24,324 nucleotides of DNA from Cellvibrionales bacterium UBA4495 (GTDB lineage: Bacteria; Pseudomonadota; Gammaproteobacteria; Pseudomonadales; Porticoccaceae): contig DGNJ01000020.1 of NCBI GenBank assembly GCA_002388905.1, positions 12,664 through 36,987 on the forward strand, in the 5' to 3' direction. Position 1 is the first letter of the stretch. Each line of letters opens with the position of its first letter. The notes beneath the pieces were generated by a model. It saw only the letters and a program-made list of their open reading frames with translations. It had not been told where the DNA came from and searched no databases. Shown here piece after piece: positions 7,305 to 15,630 of this stretch. Both the position numbers and the translations under genes were made by a program.

Positions 7305-8879
7305 ATGAACAAGGATTATGATGTCATTATCGTCGGCGCCGGCCACAACGGCATGGTGGCGGCCAACTATCTGGCCCGCGACGGCAAGCGGGTGGCGGTG
7401 ATTGAGCGCCTGGGCAAGGTGGGCGGCATGACCAGTTCGGGTTACATGATTCCCGAAGCGCCGGAGCATCTGGTGACACCCTGTGCGGTGGAGATCATCT
7501 TTATGCGCGGCACCGGCATTATCGAGGACCTGGACCTGCACAAGCACGGGCTGCAAACCATCGACCCCGACCCCTCCTATGCCTACCTGCATCCGGACGG
7601 CAGTTCCGTGGCCCTGTTCCGGGACCCCAAACGCACGGCGGACGACATGGCCCGGCTGTCCAGATCCGACGGCAGGAATTACCTGAAATTCATGGAAACC
7701 ATCGATGCCATGATGGATATCGGCCTGCCCATGATGATGGCCGATCCCGGGCGCTACAAGTTCAGCGATATAACCAAGTTGCTCGGCGCCCTCATCCGCA
7801 ACCGCAAGCTGCGCACTGAATTGACCAACCTGGCCTCGGGAACCGCCGACCAGATTGCCTGCGAGTGGTTCGAGCATCCGGCCAACATTGCCCTGCTCAC
7901 CAATATCGCCGGCGGCGTTGGCCCCGTCGATGAAGACGGCAACGCCGCCGCCTATATGCTTTTCGGCCTGCTGCACAGGCTGGGCGTGGGCAAGCCCGTG
8001 GGCAGCCTCCAGTCCCTGTCCAATGCCCTGGCGTCGAGCTTCGAGTCCGTTGGCGGCAAGATTCACCTGAACGCCCCGGTCCAGGAAATCGTCATCCAGG
8101 ATGGCGAGACCAGGGGCGTAAAACTGGAGGATGGCAAAATGATCACCGCCGACGTGGTGGTTGCCACCTGCGATCCCCAGACCGCCTACAAGATGACCAC
8201 CCCCGGCGGCATCGACAAGCGTTACATGACCCGCATGGAGCATGCGCCGGCGGCCCGCAACAATGTCGCGCCGCTACTGGCCAATATCGCCATGTCCAAA
8301 CCCCTGAGTCTCAAGCGTCACCAGGAACTGCGCCACGACGACGCCGACCTCAACAAAGCGGTGGGGCTGATCGGCACGCCGGAGGAGGTACGCGAGAACT
8401 TTAGCGCCGCCATTCGCGGCAAGCTGCCCAGGCGTTATGCGGTGTCCGTATCCCCGCTCAACAACTGGGACCCCAGCCAGGCCCCGGAGGGTCAGTCCAT
8501 CGCCTACGTCTATCTGCCCGGCGTCGCCGTGGACATCGACGGTGGCTGGGACGCCAACAAGGACAAGTGCATGACGGATGCCCTGGCCCAGGTTTCCGAA
8601 TTCTACGACGGTTTCGACAGCGAGATCGGCCGTTTTGTCGAGACACCGCCGGAGCGGGCCCGGCGCATGAACGTCACCAACGGCTGCGTTGTCCACATCG
8701 ACTTCACCTCGAGCCGCGCGGGGCTGAAGCGCCCCGCCTATGAACTGGGCGGGCCCAGGCCTGTGGTGCCGGGCTTTTTCCTGGGCGGCTCGGGCACCCA
8801 TCCCGGCGGCGGTGTCTCCGGCCTGCCGGGCAAACACGCGGCCGGCAGGGTGAGTCGCTACCTCAAGAAAAAGCGTTAA
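7305..8879 (+). CDS. CrtI/PYROXD2-like FAD-dependent oxidoreductase
   Basis: This 524-residue flavoprotein resembles phytoene desaturase and PYROXD2-type enzymes. The N-terminal FAD-binding motif is GAGHNG (11-16), with the ribose-binding Glu34 in AVIER and GKVGGMTSS after it. The C-terminal FAD signature, FLGGSGTHPGGGVSG followed by GKHAAGRV, is complete. No signal peptide is present, so it is cytoplasmic or membrane-associated. Family members desaturate, saturate or isomerise polyene or isoprenoid chains, and many bacterial members are uncharacterised. GGAG (7289-7292) lies 12 nt upstream of the ATG. It follows the kinase-like gene by 45 bp. No phytoene synthase or other carotenoid gene is in the window, so a carotenoid role is not supported. 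Dehydrogenation of a hydrophobic substrate is the more cautious call. Confidence 0.88.
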   Translation: MNKDYDVIIVGAGHNGMVAANYLARDGKRVAVIERLGKVGGMTSSGYMIPEAPEHLVTPCAVEIIFMRGTGIIEDLDLHKHGLQTIDPDPSYAYLHPDGSSVALFRDPKRTADDMARLSRSDGRNYLKFMETIDAMMDIGLPMMMADPGRYKFSDITKLLGALIRNRKLRTELTNLASGTADQIACEWFEHPANIALLTNIAGGVGPVDEDGNAAAYMLFGLLHRLGVGKPVGSLQSLSNALASSFESVGGKIHLNAPVQEIVIQDGETRGVKLEDGKMITADVVVATCDPQTAYKMTTPGGIDKRYMTRMEHAPAARNNVAPLLANIAMSKPLSLKRHQELRHDDADLNKAVGLIGTPEEVRENFSAAIRGKLPRRYAVSVSPLNNWDPSQAPEGQSIAYVYLPGVAVDIDGGWDANKDKCMTDALAQVSEFYDGFDSEIGRFVETPPERARRMNVTNGCVVHIDFTSSRAGLKRPAYELGGPRPVVPGFFLGGSGTHPGGGVSGLPGKHAAGRVSRYLKKKR

Positions 8880-8886
8880 TAAATGG

Positions 8887-8917
8887 CGTGCCCGGCGCAC
8901 TATTGCTGCCGGGCACG
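8887..8917 (+). terminator. Perfect hairpin between the CrtI-like and NTF2-like genes
   Basis: CGTGCCCGGC (8887-8896) and GCCGGGCACG (8908-8917) form a perfect 10-bp stem with an 11-nt loop, right after the stop codon. No T-tract follows. It may be a weak or Rho-assisted terminator, or an mRNA stability element inside the operon. Confidence 0.4.
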
Positions 8918-8955
8918 ACTCTCCCCCGAGAATAATTCAATTCAGGAGAAAGACA

Positions 8956-9321
8956 ATGAGCATACCCGATCCCAAAACCATTGAAACCTTTCTGCGCACC
9001 CAGTACGACCTCTGGAGCCAGGCCCGGTTCGAAGACATGCTGGAGGAATTCCGCAAGATCGCCCCCAACGGCCTGACAATCGAATACGTGGGCCATCCCC
9101 CGAAGGACGGCTGGCAGGAACTGGACGACATGTGGCAGCAGTACGGCGGCAAATGTCCCACCGAGGTGAAGCAGTTGCTGGTCAACGGCAACGAGGCCGC
9201 CACCTATATCCACAACCACCTGCAGACCGACGATGGCGTGCACACCCTGCCCAGCATCGAAACCTATCGTTTCGAGGACGGCAAATTGCACGTTCGCTAT
9301 TTCCATCCGGCTCAGGATTGA
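8956..9321 (+). CDS. Small NTF2/SnoaL-like protein
   Basis: This is a 121-residue soluble protein. Its length, its pattern and its ending (IETYRFEDGKLHVRYFHPA) fit the NTF2-like cone fold (SnoaL, ketosteroid isomerase and small dehydratase relatives). The N-terminal helix (TIETFLRTQYDLWSQARFED) and the following HPPKDGWQELDDMW also fit. I cannot identify the catalytic Asp/Tyr set of ketosteroid isomerase with confidence. A clear AGGAGAAAG ribosome site precedes the ATG. It lies 76 bp after the FAD oxidoreductase, behind a hairpin, and 64 bp before an LLM oxidoreductase. Such proteins often act as isomerases, cyclases or accessory binding proteins for hydrophobic metabolites. The fold is likely and the reaction is unknown. 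Confidence 0.75.
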   Translation: MSIPDPKTIETFLRTQYDLWSQARFEDMLEEFRKIAPNGLTIEYVGHPPKDGWQELDDMWQQYGGKCPTEVKQLLVNGNEAATYIHNHLQTDDGVHTLPSIETYRFEDGKLHVRYFHPAQD

Positions 9322-9385
9322 GCGCCGGCCGGGTGACGAGACCTCCGGAGGGATCGCCGCCGCCAGGAATAGATAAGGAGAAACA

Positions 9386-10402
9386 ATGACCAAAAAGAGA
9401 ATCTGGGGACAATTGCCCCCGCTGCCCGGGGAGCAACTGGTCGATCTGGTGAAACAGTACGAGGCCGCCGGGCTGGAAGGCATCTGGTCTTCGCAGACTT
9501 TCGGCGCACCCTTTCTGCCGCTTTCCGCCGCGGCGGTGGCCAGCGACAGGCTCAAGCTGGGCACCGGGATTGCCCTGGCCTTTACCCGCAGCCCGCTGGA
9601 GACGGCGTGCAACATCATGGACCTGGACCTGATCAGTAATGGCCGCGCGGTACTCGGGCTGGGGTCCAGCGCCAAAAGCCTGATCGATGCCTTCGGCATG
9701 GAGTACGGCAAGCCGTTGACTCATATGCGCGAAGTGATCGGGCTGGTTCGAAGGATTGTCGCGGAAGGGCACAAGGGCACCCTGGGCAGGCTGGAAGGCG
9801 AGTACCACACGTTGGACCTGGAGCACTTCCGCACACTGGCGCCACCGGTACGCACGGAAATTCCCATCTACATGCCCGCGGTTTTCGAGAAGGCGGTGAC
9901 AATGGCCGGCGAACTGGCCGACGGCCTGTTGAGCCACCCCCTGTGGGCCGACAAATGGATAGAGGACAAGGTGGCCGCCAGCCTTAAGGCGGGGCTCGAC
10001 CGCGGCGGCCGCGAGCGCCGGCAGATCGATGTCAACCTGATGGTGTTCGTCGCCATCAACGAGGACAGGCGGCAGGCCATCGAGGACACCCGGGCCAATA
10101 TCGCCTTCTACAGCCAGTCGCCCCAGTACAATCGCTATTTCGATTATATCGGTTTCGGCAAGGAGGCCCGGGCCATTCAGGAGGCCTTTTCCCGCGACGA
10201 TACCGAGGCCATGACAGCGGCCTGCAGCGACGCCATGGTGGAAACCATCGCCCTGGTGGGGACGCCCGACGAGGTCCGCGCGCGCATGGCCGAACGCACC
10301 GCCCTGGCGGATGCCTGCACGCCGGTCATTCCCCATTTCGGGCTCGATGAGGAAAAGACCGCCTACTATACGCGGCGTATTGCCGAGGTTTTTTACGATT
10401 AG
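9386..10402 (+). CDS. LLM-class (luciferase-like) flavin oxidoreductase, copy 1
   Basis: This 338-residue protein of the bacterial-luciferase-like TIM-barrel superfamily uses reduced FMN or F420. It shows the family segments DRLKLGTGIALAFTRSP (about 51-67), SNGRAVLGLGSS (about 82-93) and MREVIGLVRRI. A substrate-side region contains PIYMPAV and ADGLLSHPLW. Helices after GTPDEVRARM complete the C-terminus. AAGGAG lies just before the ATG. Sequence alone cannot tell a monooxygenase from an F420-dependent reductase, and no F420 synthesis genes are here. A clearly related protein is encoded at 22477-23529. Within the run it lies between the NTF2-like protein and a second flavoprotein, consistent with one multi-step oxidation route. 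Confidence 0.92.
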   Translation: MTKKRIWGQLPPLPGEQLVDLVKQYEAAGLEGIWSSQTFGAPFLPLSAAAVASDRLKLGTGIALAFTRSPLETACNIMDLDLISNGRAVLGLGSSAKSLIDAFGMEYGKPLTHMREVIGLVRRIVAEGHKGTLGRLEGEYHTLDLEHFRTLAPPVRTEIPIYMPAVFEKAVTMAGELADGLLSHPLWADKWIEDKVAASLKAGLDRGGRERRQIDVNLMVFVAINEDRRQAIEDTRANIAFYSQSPQYNRYFDYIGFGKEARAIQEAFSRDDTEAMTAACSDAMVETIALVGTPDEVRARMAERTALADACTPVIPHFGLDEEKTAYYTRRIAEVFYD

Positions 10403-10468
10403 GACGCGCTGGCGGTGCGGCGATCACCCTGCCGCCAATTGATAACACGGATTTTCAGGAGGATGTCG

Positions 10469-12100
10469 ATGAATTGGGATATGGAGACGGACTTGCTCTG
10501 TGTGGGTTCCGGCGCCGGCGGCATGGCGGCGGCGATTGTCGCCGCCGAGCAGGGCGCCAGGGCGCTGGTCGTGGAAAAGGACAATGTGGTGGGCGGTGTC
10601 ACGGGCCTGTCCTCCGGACAATGCTGGCTCGGGGGCTCGCACCTTGAGGAAGCGGCCGGCCTCGACGACAGCCGGGAGGAAACCCTGCGCTATCTGGAGC
10701 ACCTATCCCAGGGCCATGCCGAGCCACACCTGCGGGAAGTCTTTGTCGACAAGGGGCGGGAGGTGATCGAATATCTGACCGAGACCATTGGCCTGCGCCT
10801 GCAGGTGGTCCGGGACCTGCCCGATTATTACTATCCCGCCGTCGAAGGCAGTAGGGCCGAAGGCCGCTACCTAGAAATTGAACCCTTCCCGGCCGGGGAA
10901 CTCGGGGACTGGGCGGCACGCTGCATGGTGACGCCCTACGGCGAGGGCTATGCCTACGTCACTTCCAACGAATTCAACGCCATGAAGATGGGCAGGGGTG
11001 AGCCGGTCTGGGATTGCCTGGCCCGGCACCTGGAAAGGGACGAGCGTTGCGCCGGCGCCGGCCTGATGGCGGCCATGGTCAAGGCGGCCCTGGACAGGGG
11101 CGTGGAGATTCTCACCGAAAGTCCCGCCACCCGGCTTATTCATGAAAACGGCAAAGTGACCGGCGCCATCGTCGCCACGCCCGAAGGCGAAAAACGGGTC
11201 AAGGCCAGGGGCGTGGTGCTGGCCACCAGCGGTTACGACTGGAACCGGAAAATGGTCAGCAGCTTCGAGGCCCTGCCCGAGAGCGGCACCATGTGCCCGC
11301 CCACGGTTGAAGGGGACCATCTGGTCATGGCAGCGGAGTTGGGCGCCATCCCACTGCCCAGCCGGGCACCGGCCCAGACGCCGGTTTTTATCGGCTACAA
11401 GGTGCCCGGCGAAACCGTATACGGCCATACCTCCTTTCGCATGTGGCTGCCGGGCCACCCCCACTCGATGATCGTCAATCGCAGCGGCAGCCGCTTCTGC
11501 GACGACAGTTTCTACCCGGATGTGGCCACCAAGGTGGGTCGTTTTGACGGCCAGGAGGACGGCATGGTCAACTGGCCGGCCTGGCTGGTGTTCGACGAGA
11601 ACTTCCGGGAAAAATACGGTATCCTGCCGGCCTTTCCCGGCGAGCCTGTGCCCGAGGGCATGGCCACCACCGCCGGGTCCATCGAGGAACTGGCCAGGCT
11701 TACCGGCATCGACGCGGACGGGCTGGCCGCAACCGTGGCCCGCTTTAACGGCTTCTGCGCGACCGGTATCGATGAGGATTTCGGGCGCGGCACCGTGCCC
11801 TGGGGACGTCTGATGACCGGCGACCCCCGCATGGGCGAGAACCAGAACCTGGGGCCGTTGGAAAAGCCGCCCTATTACGCGGTCAGGCTCGAAAGAGTGG
11901 TGATGGGGGTGCCCACGGCGGGGCTCGAGGTCGACGACAAGGCCCGGGTAATCAACGTTCAGGGCGAGCCGATCCCCGGGCTTTTCGCGGCGGGCAATGC
12001 CGCCACCTGGCGGGATATCGGCGGCGGCTACAACAGCGGCATCGCCAATACCCGTGGCCTGGTTCAGGGTTATCTGGCGGCGCGCCACGTGGCCGGATGA
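10469..12100 (+). CDS. KstD/fumarate-reductase-type FAD-binding dehydrogenase
   Basis: This 543-residue flavoprotein has a complete N-terminal FAD motif (GSGAGG, 13-18; Glu36 in VVEK), NVVGGVTGLSSGQCWLGGS, and a C-terminal flavin segment GLFAAGNAATWRDIGGGYNSG (about residues 505-525). The architecture matches the FAD_binding_2 family, which includes 3-ketosteroid dehydrogenases and fumarate reductase flavoproteins. No haem or covalent-flavin domain precedes it. The ATG at 10469 is chosen because AGGAGG (10457-10462) is 6 nt upstream. The longer frame from 10415 and the ATG at 10463 sit badly against that site. Its stop overlaps the start of the next gene (ATGA, 12097-12100), so the two are probably translationally coupled. 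Alpha,beta-desaturation of a ketone, or reduction of an unsaturated acid, are both possible. Confidence 0.88.
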   Translation: MNWDMETDLLCVGSGAGGMAAAIVAAEQGARALVVEKDNVVGGVTGLSSGQCWLGGSHLEEAAGLDDSREETLRYLEHLSQGHAEPHLREVFVDKGREVIEYLTETIGLRLQVVRDLPDYYYPAVEGSRAEGRYLEIEPFPAGELGDWAARCMVTPYGEGYAYVTSNEFNAMKMGRGEPVWDCLARHLERDERCAGAGLMAAMVKAALDRGVEILTESPATRLIHENGKVTGAIVATPEGEKRVKARGVVLATSGYDWNRKMVSSFEALPESGTMCPPTVEGDHLVMAAELGAIPLPSRAPAQTPVFIGYKVPGETVYGHTSFRMWLPGHPHSMIVNRSGSRFCDDSFYPDVATKVGRFDGQEDGMVNWPAWLVFDENFREKYGILPAFPGEPVPEGMATTAGSIEELARLTGIDADGLAATVARFNGFCATGIDEDFGRGTVPWGRLMTGDPRMGENQNLGPLEKPPYYAVRLERVVMGVPTAGLEVDDKARVINVQGEPIPGLFAAGNAATWRDIGGGYNSGIANTRGLVQGYLAARHVAG

Positions 12101-13263
12101 CCCGTCCTTTCGGGCACCACCAATTCACTATCCAGCGAGTACCTGTAGTTACCATGATCGAATCGGACAAGAAGGCTATTGCCACCACCCTGGAAAACTG
12201 GCTGAAGCCCCGCTTGCGGGCCGAATCCGTGGAAATTATCGAATTCAAGGATCGTTCCGGTGCCGGTTTTTCCGCCGAGACCTTCTATATCGATGTCCGC
12301 TACCGCCGGGAAGGAAAGGACCAACAGGACAGCCTGGTGGTGCGCTTCCAGAATCAGGACAGCGACTTCTTCCTGGAGGCGGATATCGAATTTCCCTACC
12401 GGGTCATGGAAGTCATGTCCGAGCGAGGCGGTATCCCGGTACCCGATCTGGTTGGCCTTGAGATGGACGGAAAGTTGCTGGGCGCGCCCTTCCTGGTGAT
12501 GCGCAAAATGCCCGGCAGGGTGGTGCAGCAAAGTCCCAATTACAACAAGGAGGGCTGGCTCCGGGATCTGCCACCGGAAAGGCGCGGTCAGGTCTGGTTC
12601 AACGCCATCGATATGATGGCCCGTGTCCATCGTCTGGACTGGCGCGATGGCTTTGAGTTCCTGGCCGATCCCAAACGCGGCGAGCCGGGCCTTTCGAATT
12701 ACCTGGACTGGGTGGAAGAGTGGTACCTGTGGTCCCGGGGCGACAAGCCCATCGCCCTGATGGACAAGGCCTTCGAGCGCCTGAAAAAGGACAGGCCCCG
12801 GAATCCGCCGGTGGATGTCCTCTGGGGCGACCCCGGCAGCAGCAATATCCTGTTCGGCGATGACCTGCAAGTCAACTGCGTGCTGGACTGGGAAATGGCC
12901 ACCCTGGGTCCCGCCGAAGTGGACCTGGCCTGGTGGCTCTTTTTCGACCAGTTGTTCAGCGAGGGCATGGGCGTCGAGCGCCTGGAAGGCCTGCCGGACC
13001 GGGCGCAGACCATCGAATATTACCAATCCAGGCTCGGGCGCTCCGTGGAAAACATGGAATACTACGATCTGCTGGCGACATTCCGCATGGCCATTGTCGG
13101 GGTGCGGGCGGTGGACCGGCAGATACAGCTGGGGCGTATTCCGGCCGATACCGGTGCCCGTTCCGGCCAGCCTATCATGGCGATGCTGGCCAGGCGGCTG
13201 GGTGAGCCGGAGCCGGAGGTGGGCGAGGACTTCAGGGTCTTCTCGGCGGCTATCAATCTGTAG
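12097..13263 (+). CDS. ACAD10/11-type APH-like phosphotransferase
   Basis: This 388-residue kinase-like protein is unlike the one at 6150. The N-lobe contains LVVRFQNQ and LEADIEFPYRVMEVM, then APFLVMRKMPG (130-140). The catalytic loop is WGDPGSSN (243-250) with Asp245. Trp replaces the usual His, a change common in this subfamily. The metal site LDWEMATLG (263-271) has Asp264 and matches relatives of the ACAD10/11 kinase domain. Those relatives phosphorylate hydroxyacyl-CoA intermediates so that the hydroxyl can be eliminated. The ATG at 12097 overlaps the upstream stop. A second in-frame ATG at 12154 (MIESDKK) is equally plausible because neither has a strong ribosome site. Having two distinct kinases in one run suggests real phosphoryl chemistry in the pathway, as inference. 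Confidence 0.87.
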   Translation: MTRPFGHHQFTIQRVPVVTMIESDKKAIATTLENWLKPRLRAESVEIIEFKDRSGAGFSAETFYIDVRYRREGKDQQDSLVVRFQNQDSDFFLEADIEFPYRVMEVMSERGGIPVPDLVGLEMDGKLLGAPFLVMRKMPGRVVQQSPNYNKEGWLRDLPPERRGQVWFNAIDMMARVHRLDWRDGFEFLADPKRGEPGLSNYLDWVEEWYLWSRGDKPIALMDKAFERLKKDRPRNPPVDVLWGDPGSSNILFGDDLQVNCVLDWEMATLGPAEVDLAWWLFFDQLFSEGMGVERLEGLPDRAQTIEYYQSRLGRSVENMEYYDLLATFRMAIVGVRAVDRQIQLGRIPADTGARSGQPIMAMLARRLGEPEPEVGEDFRVFSAAINL

Positions 13264-13331
13264 TGCAGGGCCAGCCGGCTCGCCCGCAAAAGAGGCGAAT
13301 GGCCGGTAATAACACGATGGGGGTAGGAACC

Positions 13332-15488
13332 ATGTCCAGGACAGCAGGTCGGGGCGAGACCGAGGTGAAATCCTTTTGCCGGATCTGTACCGGCCATTGC
13401 GGGGTGATTGCCTCGGTGGACGAGAACCGCCGTCTGGTGGCGATCCGCGGCGACAAGGACGATCCCCAGACACTGGGCTTTGTCTGTTCCAAGGGAACGG
13501 ATGCGGTCGATTCACACAACTCGGGGGAACGGCTGCTTCGCCCTCTAAAGCGTATGCCCGACGGCAGCTTCGAGCCCATTCCCCTGGAACGGGCCATCGG
13601 GGAAATCGCCGACAGGCTCGGCGATATCATCCATCGCAATGGCCCCGGAGCGGTCGCCTCCTACCGGGGTTCCGGCGGCTTTTTCGCCTCCGCCACACTG
13701 AATGTGCTCGATGCGCTTATGGCGGCCATCGGGTCTCCCAAGAAATTTTCCAACCTGACCATCGACCAGTCCGCCAAGGTGGTGGCCATGGGCCGGCTGG
13801 GGGTCTGGCCTCCCGGTCCCCAGCCCTTTCACGACAGCGATGTGTGCATGCTGCTGGGCAACAATCCCCTGGTATCCATCGCCGCGGCTGCCTTCGATAC
13901 CCGTCATCCGCTCAAGCGCATCAAGGAAGCCAGGGCGCGGGGCATGAAATTGATCGTGGTGGATCCGCGCAGGACCGAAACCGCGGAATATGCGGACGTG
14001 TTCCTGCAGCCGCTGCCCGGCTATGACGCCGCCATACTCGCTGCCATCATTCGCATCATCCTCGACGAGGGCTGGCAGGATGCGGATTTCTGCCGGCAGC
14101 ATGTGGGCGACCTGGATTGCTTGCGGCGCGCTGTCGAGCCATTTACGCCGGAGAAGGTGGCCGAGGCGGCCGATATTCCCGCCGACGGGCTATGGGAGGC
14201 CGCCCGGGTTTTCGCGCGGGATGGCCGGCGCGGTATCGCGGGTACCGGAACCGGGCCCAGTATGAGTCCGCATTCCAACCTGATGGAGCACCTGGTGGGT
14301 TGCCTGAACGTGATTTGCGGGCGCTTTATCCGGGAAGGAGAACCCATCGACAACCCCGGCTTCCTGATGGGCAGGACACCGAAACCGGCGCAAGTGGTGG
14401 ATATCGGTCGTTCCTGGGAGTCCGGGCCCAGGAGCCGCATTGGCGGATACGGCACCGTCGGTGGAGAGATGCTCACCGGCCTGCTCGCCGACGAGATTCT
14501 CCAGCCCGGTGAAGGCCAGGTGAAATGCCTGATTAATCACGGCGGTAATCCGGCGGCCTCGGTACCCGATCACCGGAAGATCGCCCGCGCCCTGGAATCC
14601 CTGGAGCTCTTTGTCAGCATCGAACCGGTTATGACCGCCAGCGCGGCGCTATCGGATTATATCCTGCCGCCGCGTATGCCCTACGAACGCGCGGACCTGC
14701 ATTTGTCCCTGTTCGAGACGGCGATTTACCCGTTTTCCTATGCCCGCTATACCCCGGCCCTGGCGGATCCGCCGCCCGGTTCGGAAGTCTGCGACGAGTG
14801 GTATGTGCTCTGGTCCCTGGCGTCGAGGCTGGGCTATACATTGACCTGCAACGGCATCGAGCTGGACCGGGACGAGCCGCCCACCGAGGAACAGTTGCTG
14901 GAAATCCTCACGGCCAACGCCCCCGTGCCCCTGGCGCAGATCAAGCGCCACCCGGAAGGCTATCTGGACCGGGGTGAACCCATGGTGGCGGCGCCCGCCG
15001 ACCCGGCCACCGCGGCGAAATTCACCACCATGCCCGACGACGTGGCCGGGGAAATGGAAGGCCTGCTCGGCGACATGCGCGACGCCGATCGGGGCGGCCG
15101 TGGTTTCGACTTCCGCCTGTGCAGCCGGCGCAATCGTCACCGCTTCAATACCGTGGGTCATCTTTCCCCCTACCTGAAAAAACTGACGCCCCGTAATCCT
15201 GCCTACCTGAATCCGGATGACTTGCGGGCGTTGGGCGTTGCCACCGGTGACTGGGTGGAGATAAGCTCCGACAACGGCGCCATCAGGGCGACGGTGGCGG
15301 AGGACGAAACCGTGCGCAGGGGGGTGGTGTCCATGACCCACTGTTTCGGCTATTTACCGGATACCGACGATTTTATAGAGCACGGGGTCTCCACCAACCT
15401 CCTGATCAGCACGGACCGTGACTTACAGACTATCAACGCCATGCCCCGGATGTCGGGCATCCCCGTCAATATCGAACCGTTGATGTGA
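13332..15488 (+). CDS. Molybdopterin (bis-MGD type) oxidoreductase
   Basis: This 718-residue molybdoenzyme of the DMSO-reductase superfamily starts with a [4Fe-4S] motif, FCRICTGHC plus a later Cys (Cys16, 19, 23 and 52; C-x2-C-x3-C-x28-C). The usual catalytic domains follow, with LIVVDPRRTETAEYAD, GTGTGPS and NHGGNPAAS. A C-terminal dinucleotide-binding domain follows, with LNPDDLRALGVATGDWVEI. I see no obvious Cys at the position of the molybdenum ligand. The local sequence is TIDQSAKVVAMG (about 143-154), so Ser or Asp may serve. There is no Tat signal, so it is cytoplasmic. No electron-transfer subunit is adjacent. The ATG at 13332 follows GGTAGGA. The ATG at 13299 or the GTG at 13263 are alternatives. 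Hydroxylation, dehydrogenation or reduction of the pathway substrate is possible. Confidence 0.9.
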   Translation: MSRTAGRGETEVKSFCRICTGHCGVIASVDENRRLVAIRGDKDDPQTLGFVCSKGTDAVDSHNSGERLLRPLKRMPDGSFEPIPLERAIGEIADRLGDIIHRNGPGAVASYRGSGGFFASATLNVLDALMAAIGSPKKFSNLTIDQSAKVVAMGRLGVWPPGPQPFHDSDVCMLLGNNPLVSIAAAAFDTRHPLKRIKEARARGMKLIVVDPRRTETAEYADVFLQPLPGYDAAILAAIIRIILDEGWQDADFCRQHVGDLDCLRRAVEPFTPEKVAEAADIPADGLWEAARVFARDGRRGIAGTGTGPSMSPHSNLMEHLVGCLNVICGRFIREGEPIDNPGFLMGRTPKPAQVVDIGRSWESGPRSRIGGYGTVGGEMLTGLLADEILQPGEGQVKCLINHGGNPAASVPDHRKIARALESLELFVSIEPVMTASAALSDYILPPRMPYERADLHLSLFETAIYPFSYARYTPALADPPPGSEVCDEWYVLWSLASRLGYTLTCNGIELDRDEPPTEEQLLEILTANAPVPLAQIKRHPEGYLDRGEPMVAAPADPATAAKFTTMPDDVAGEMEGLLGDMRDADRGGRGFDFRLCSRRNRHRFNTVGHLSPYLKKLTPRNPAYLNPDDLRALGVATGDWVEISSDNGAIRATVAEDETVRRGVVSMTHCFGYLPDTDDFIEHGVSTNLLISTDRDLQTINAMPRMSGIPVNIEPLM

Positions 15489-15630
15489 TTGTCGGCATAA
15501 CGCATCGCAAGGAACTGCCTGGGCTCGCTCCCCTTCCCTGTCGGAAGAGATCCTGGCGTGTGCTCGAGCCGGCGGGGTTGAGTCGCCATCTATCGTCGAT
15601 TCGATCTGAACAACAACAAGGGTATTTGAA

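Noticed and set aside
7305..8879. Carotenoid desaturase of a pigment cluster
   Set aside because: No phytoene synthase, cyclase or other carotenoid gene is present, so only the broad flavoprotein family is claimed.
9342..9351. CCTCCGGAGG palindrome between the NTF2-like and LLM genes
   Set aside because: A 10-bp GC palindrome is expected by chance in DNA of this composition, and nothing nearby supports a role.
9182..10336. 384-residue frame on the minus strand
   Set aside because: It is antisense to the first LLM gene and has no recognisable domain or start signal.
10415..10468. N-terminal extension of the KstD-like protein
   Set aside because: The added residues (RRSPCRQLITRIFRR) do not belong to the flavoprotein fold, and AGGAGG is well placed for the ATG at 10469.
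12070..13515. 481-residue frame on the minus strand
   Set aside because: It is antisense to the phosphotransferase and the molybdoenzyme start, which have clear family motifs. Its composition is not protein-like.
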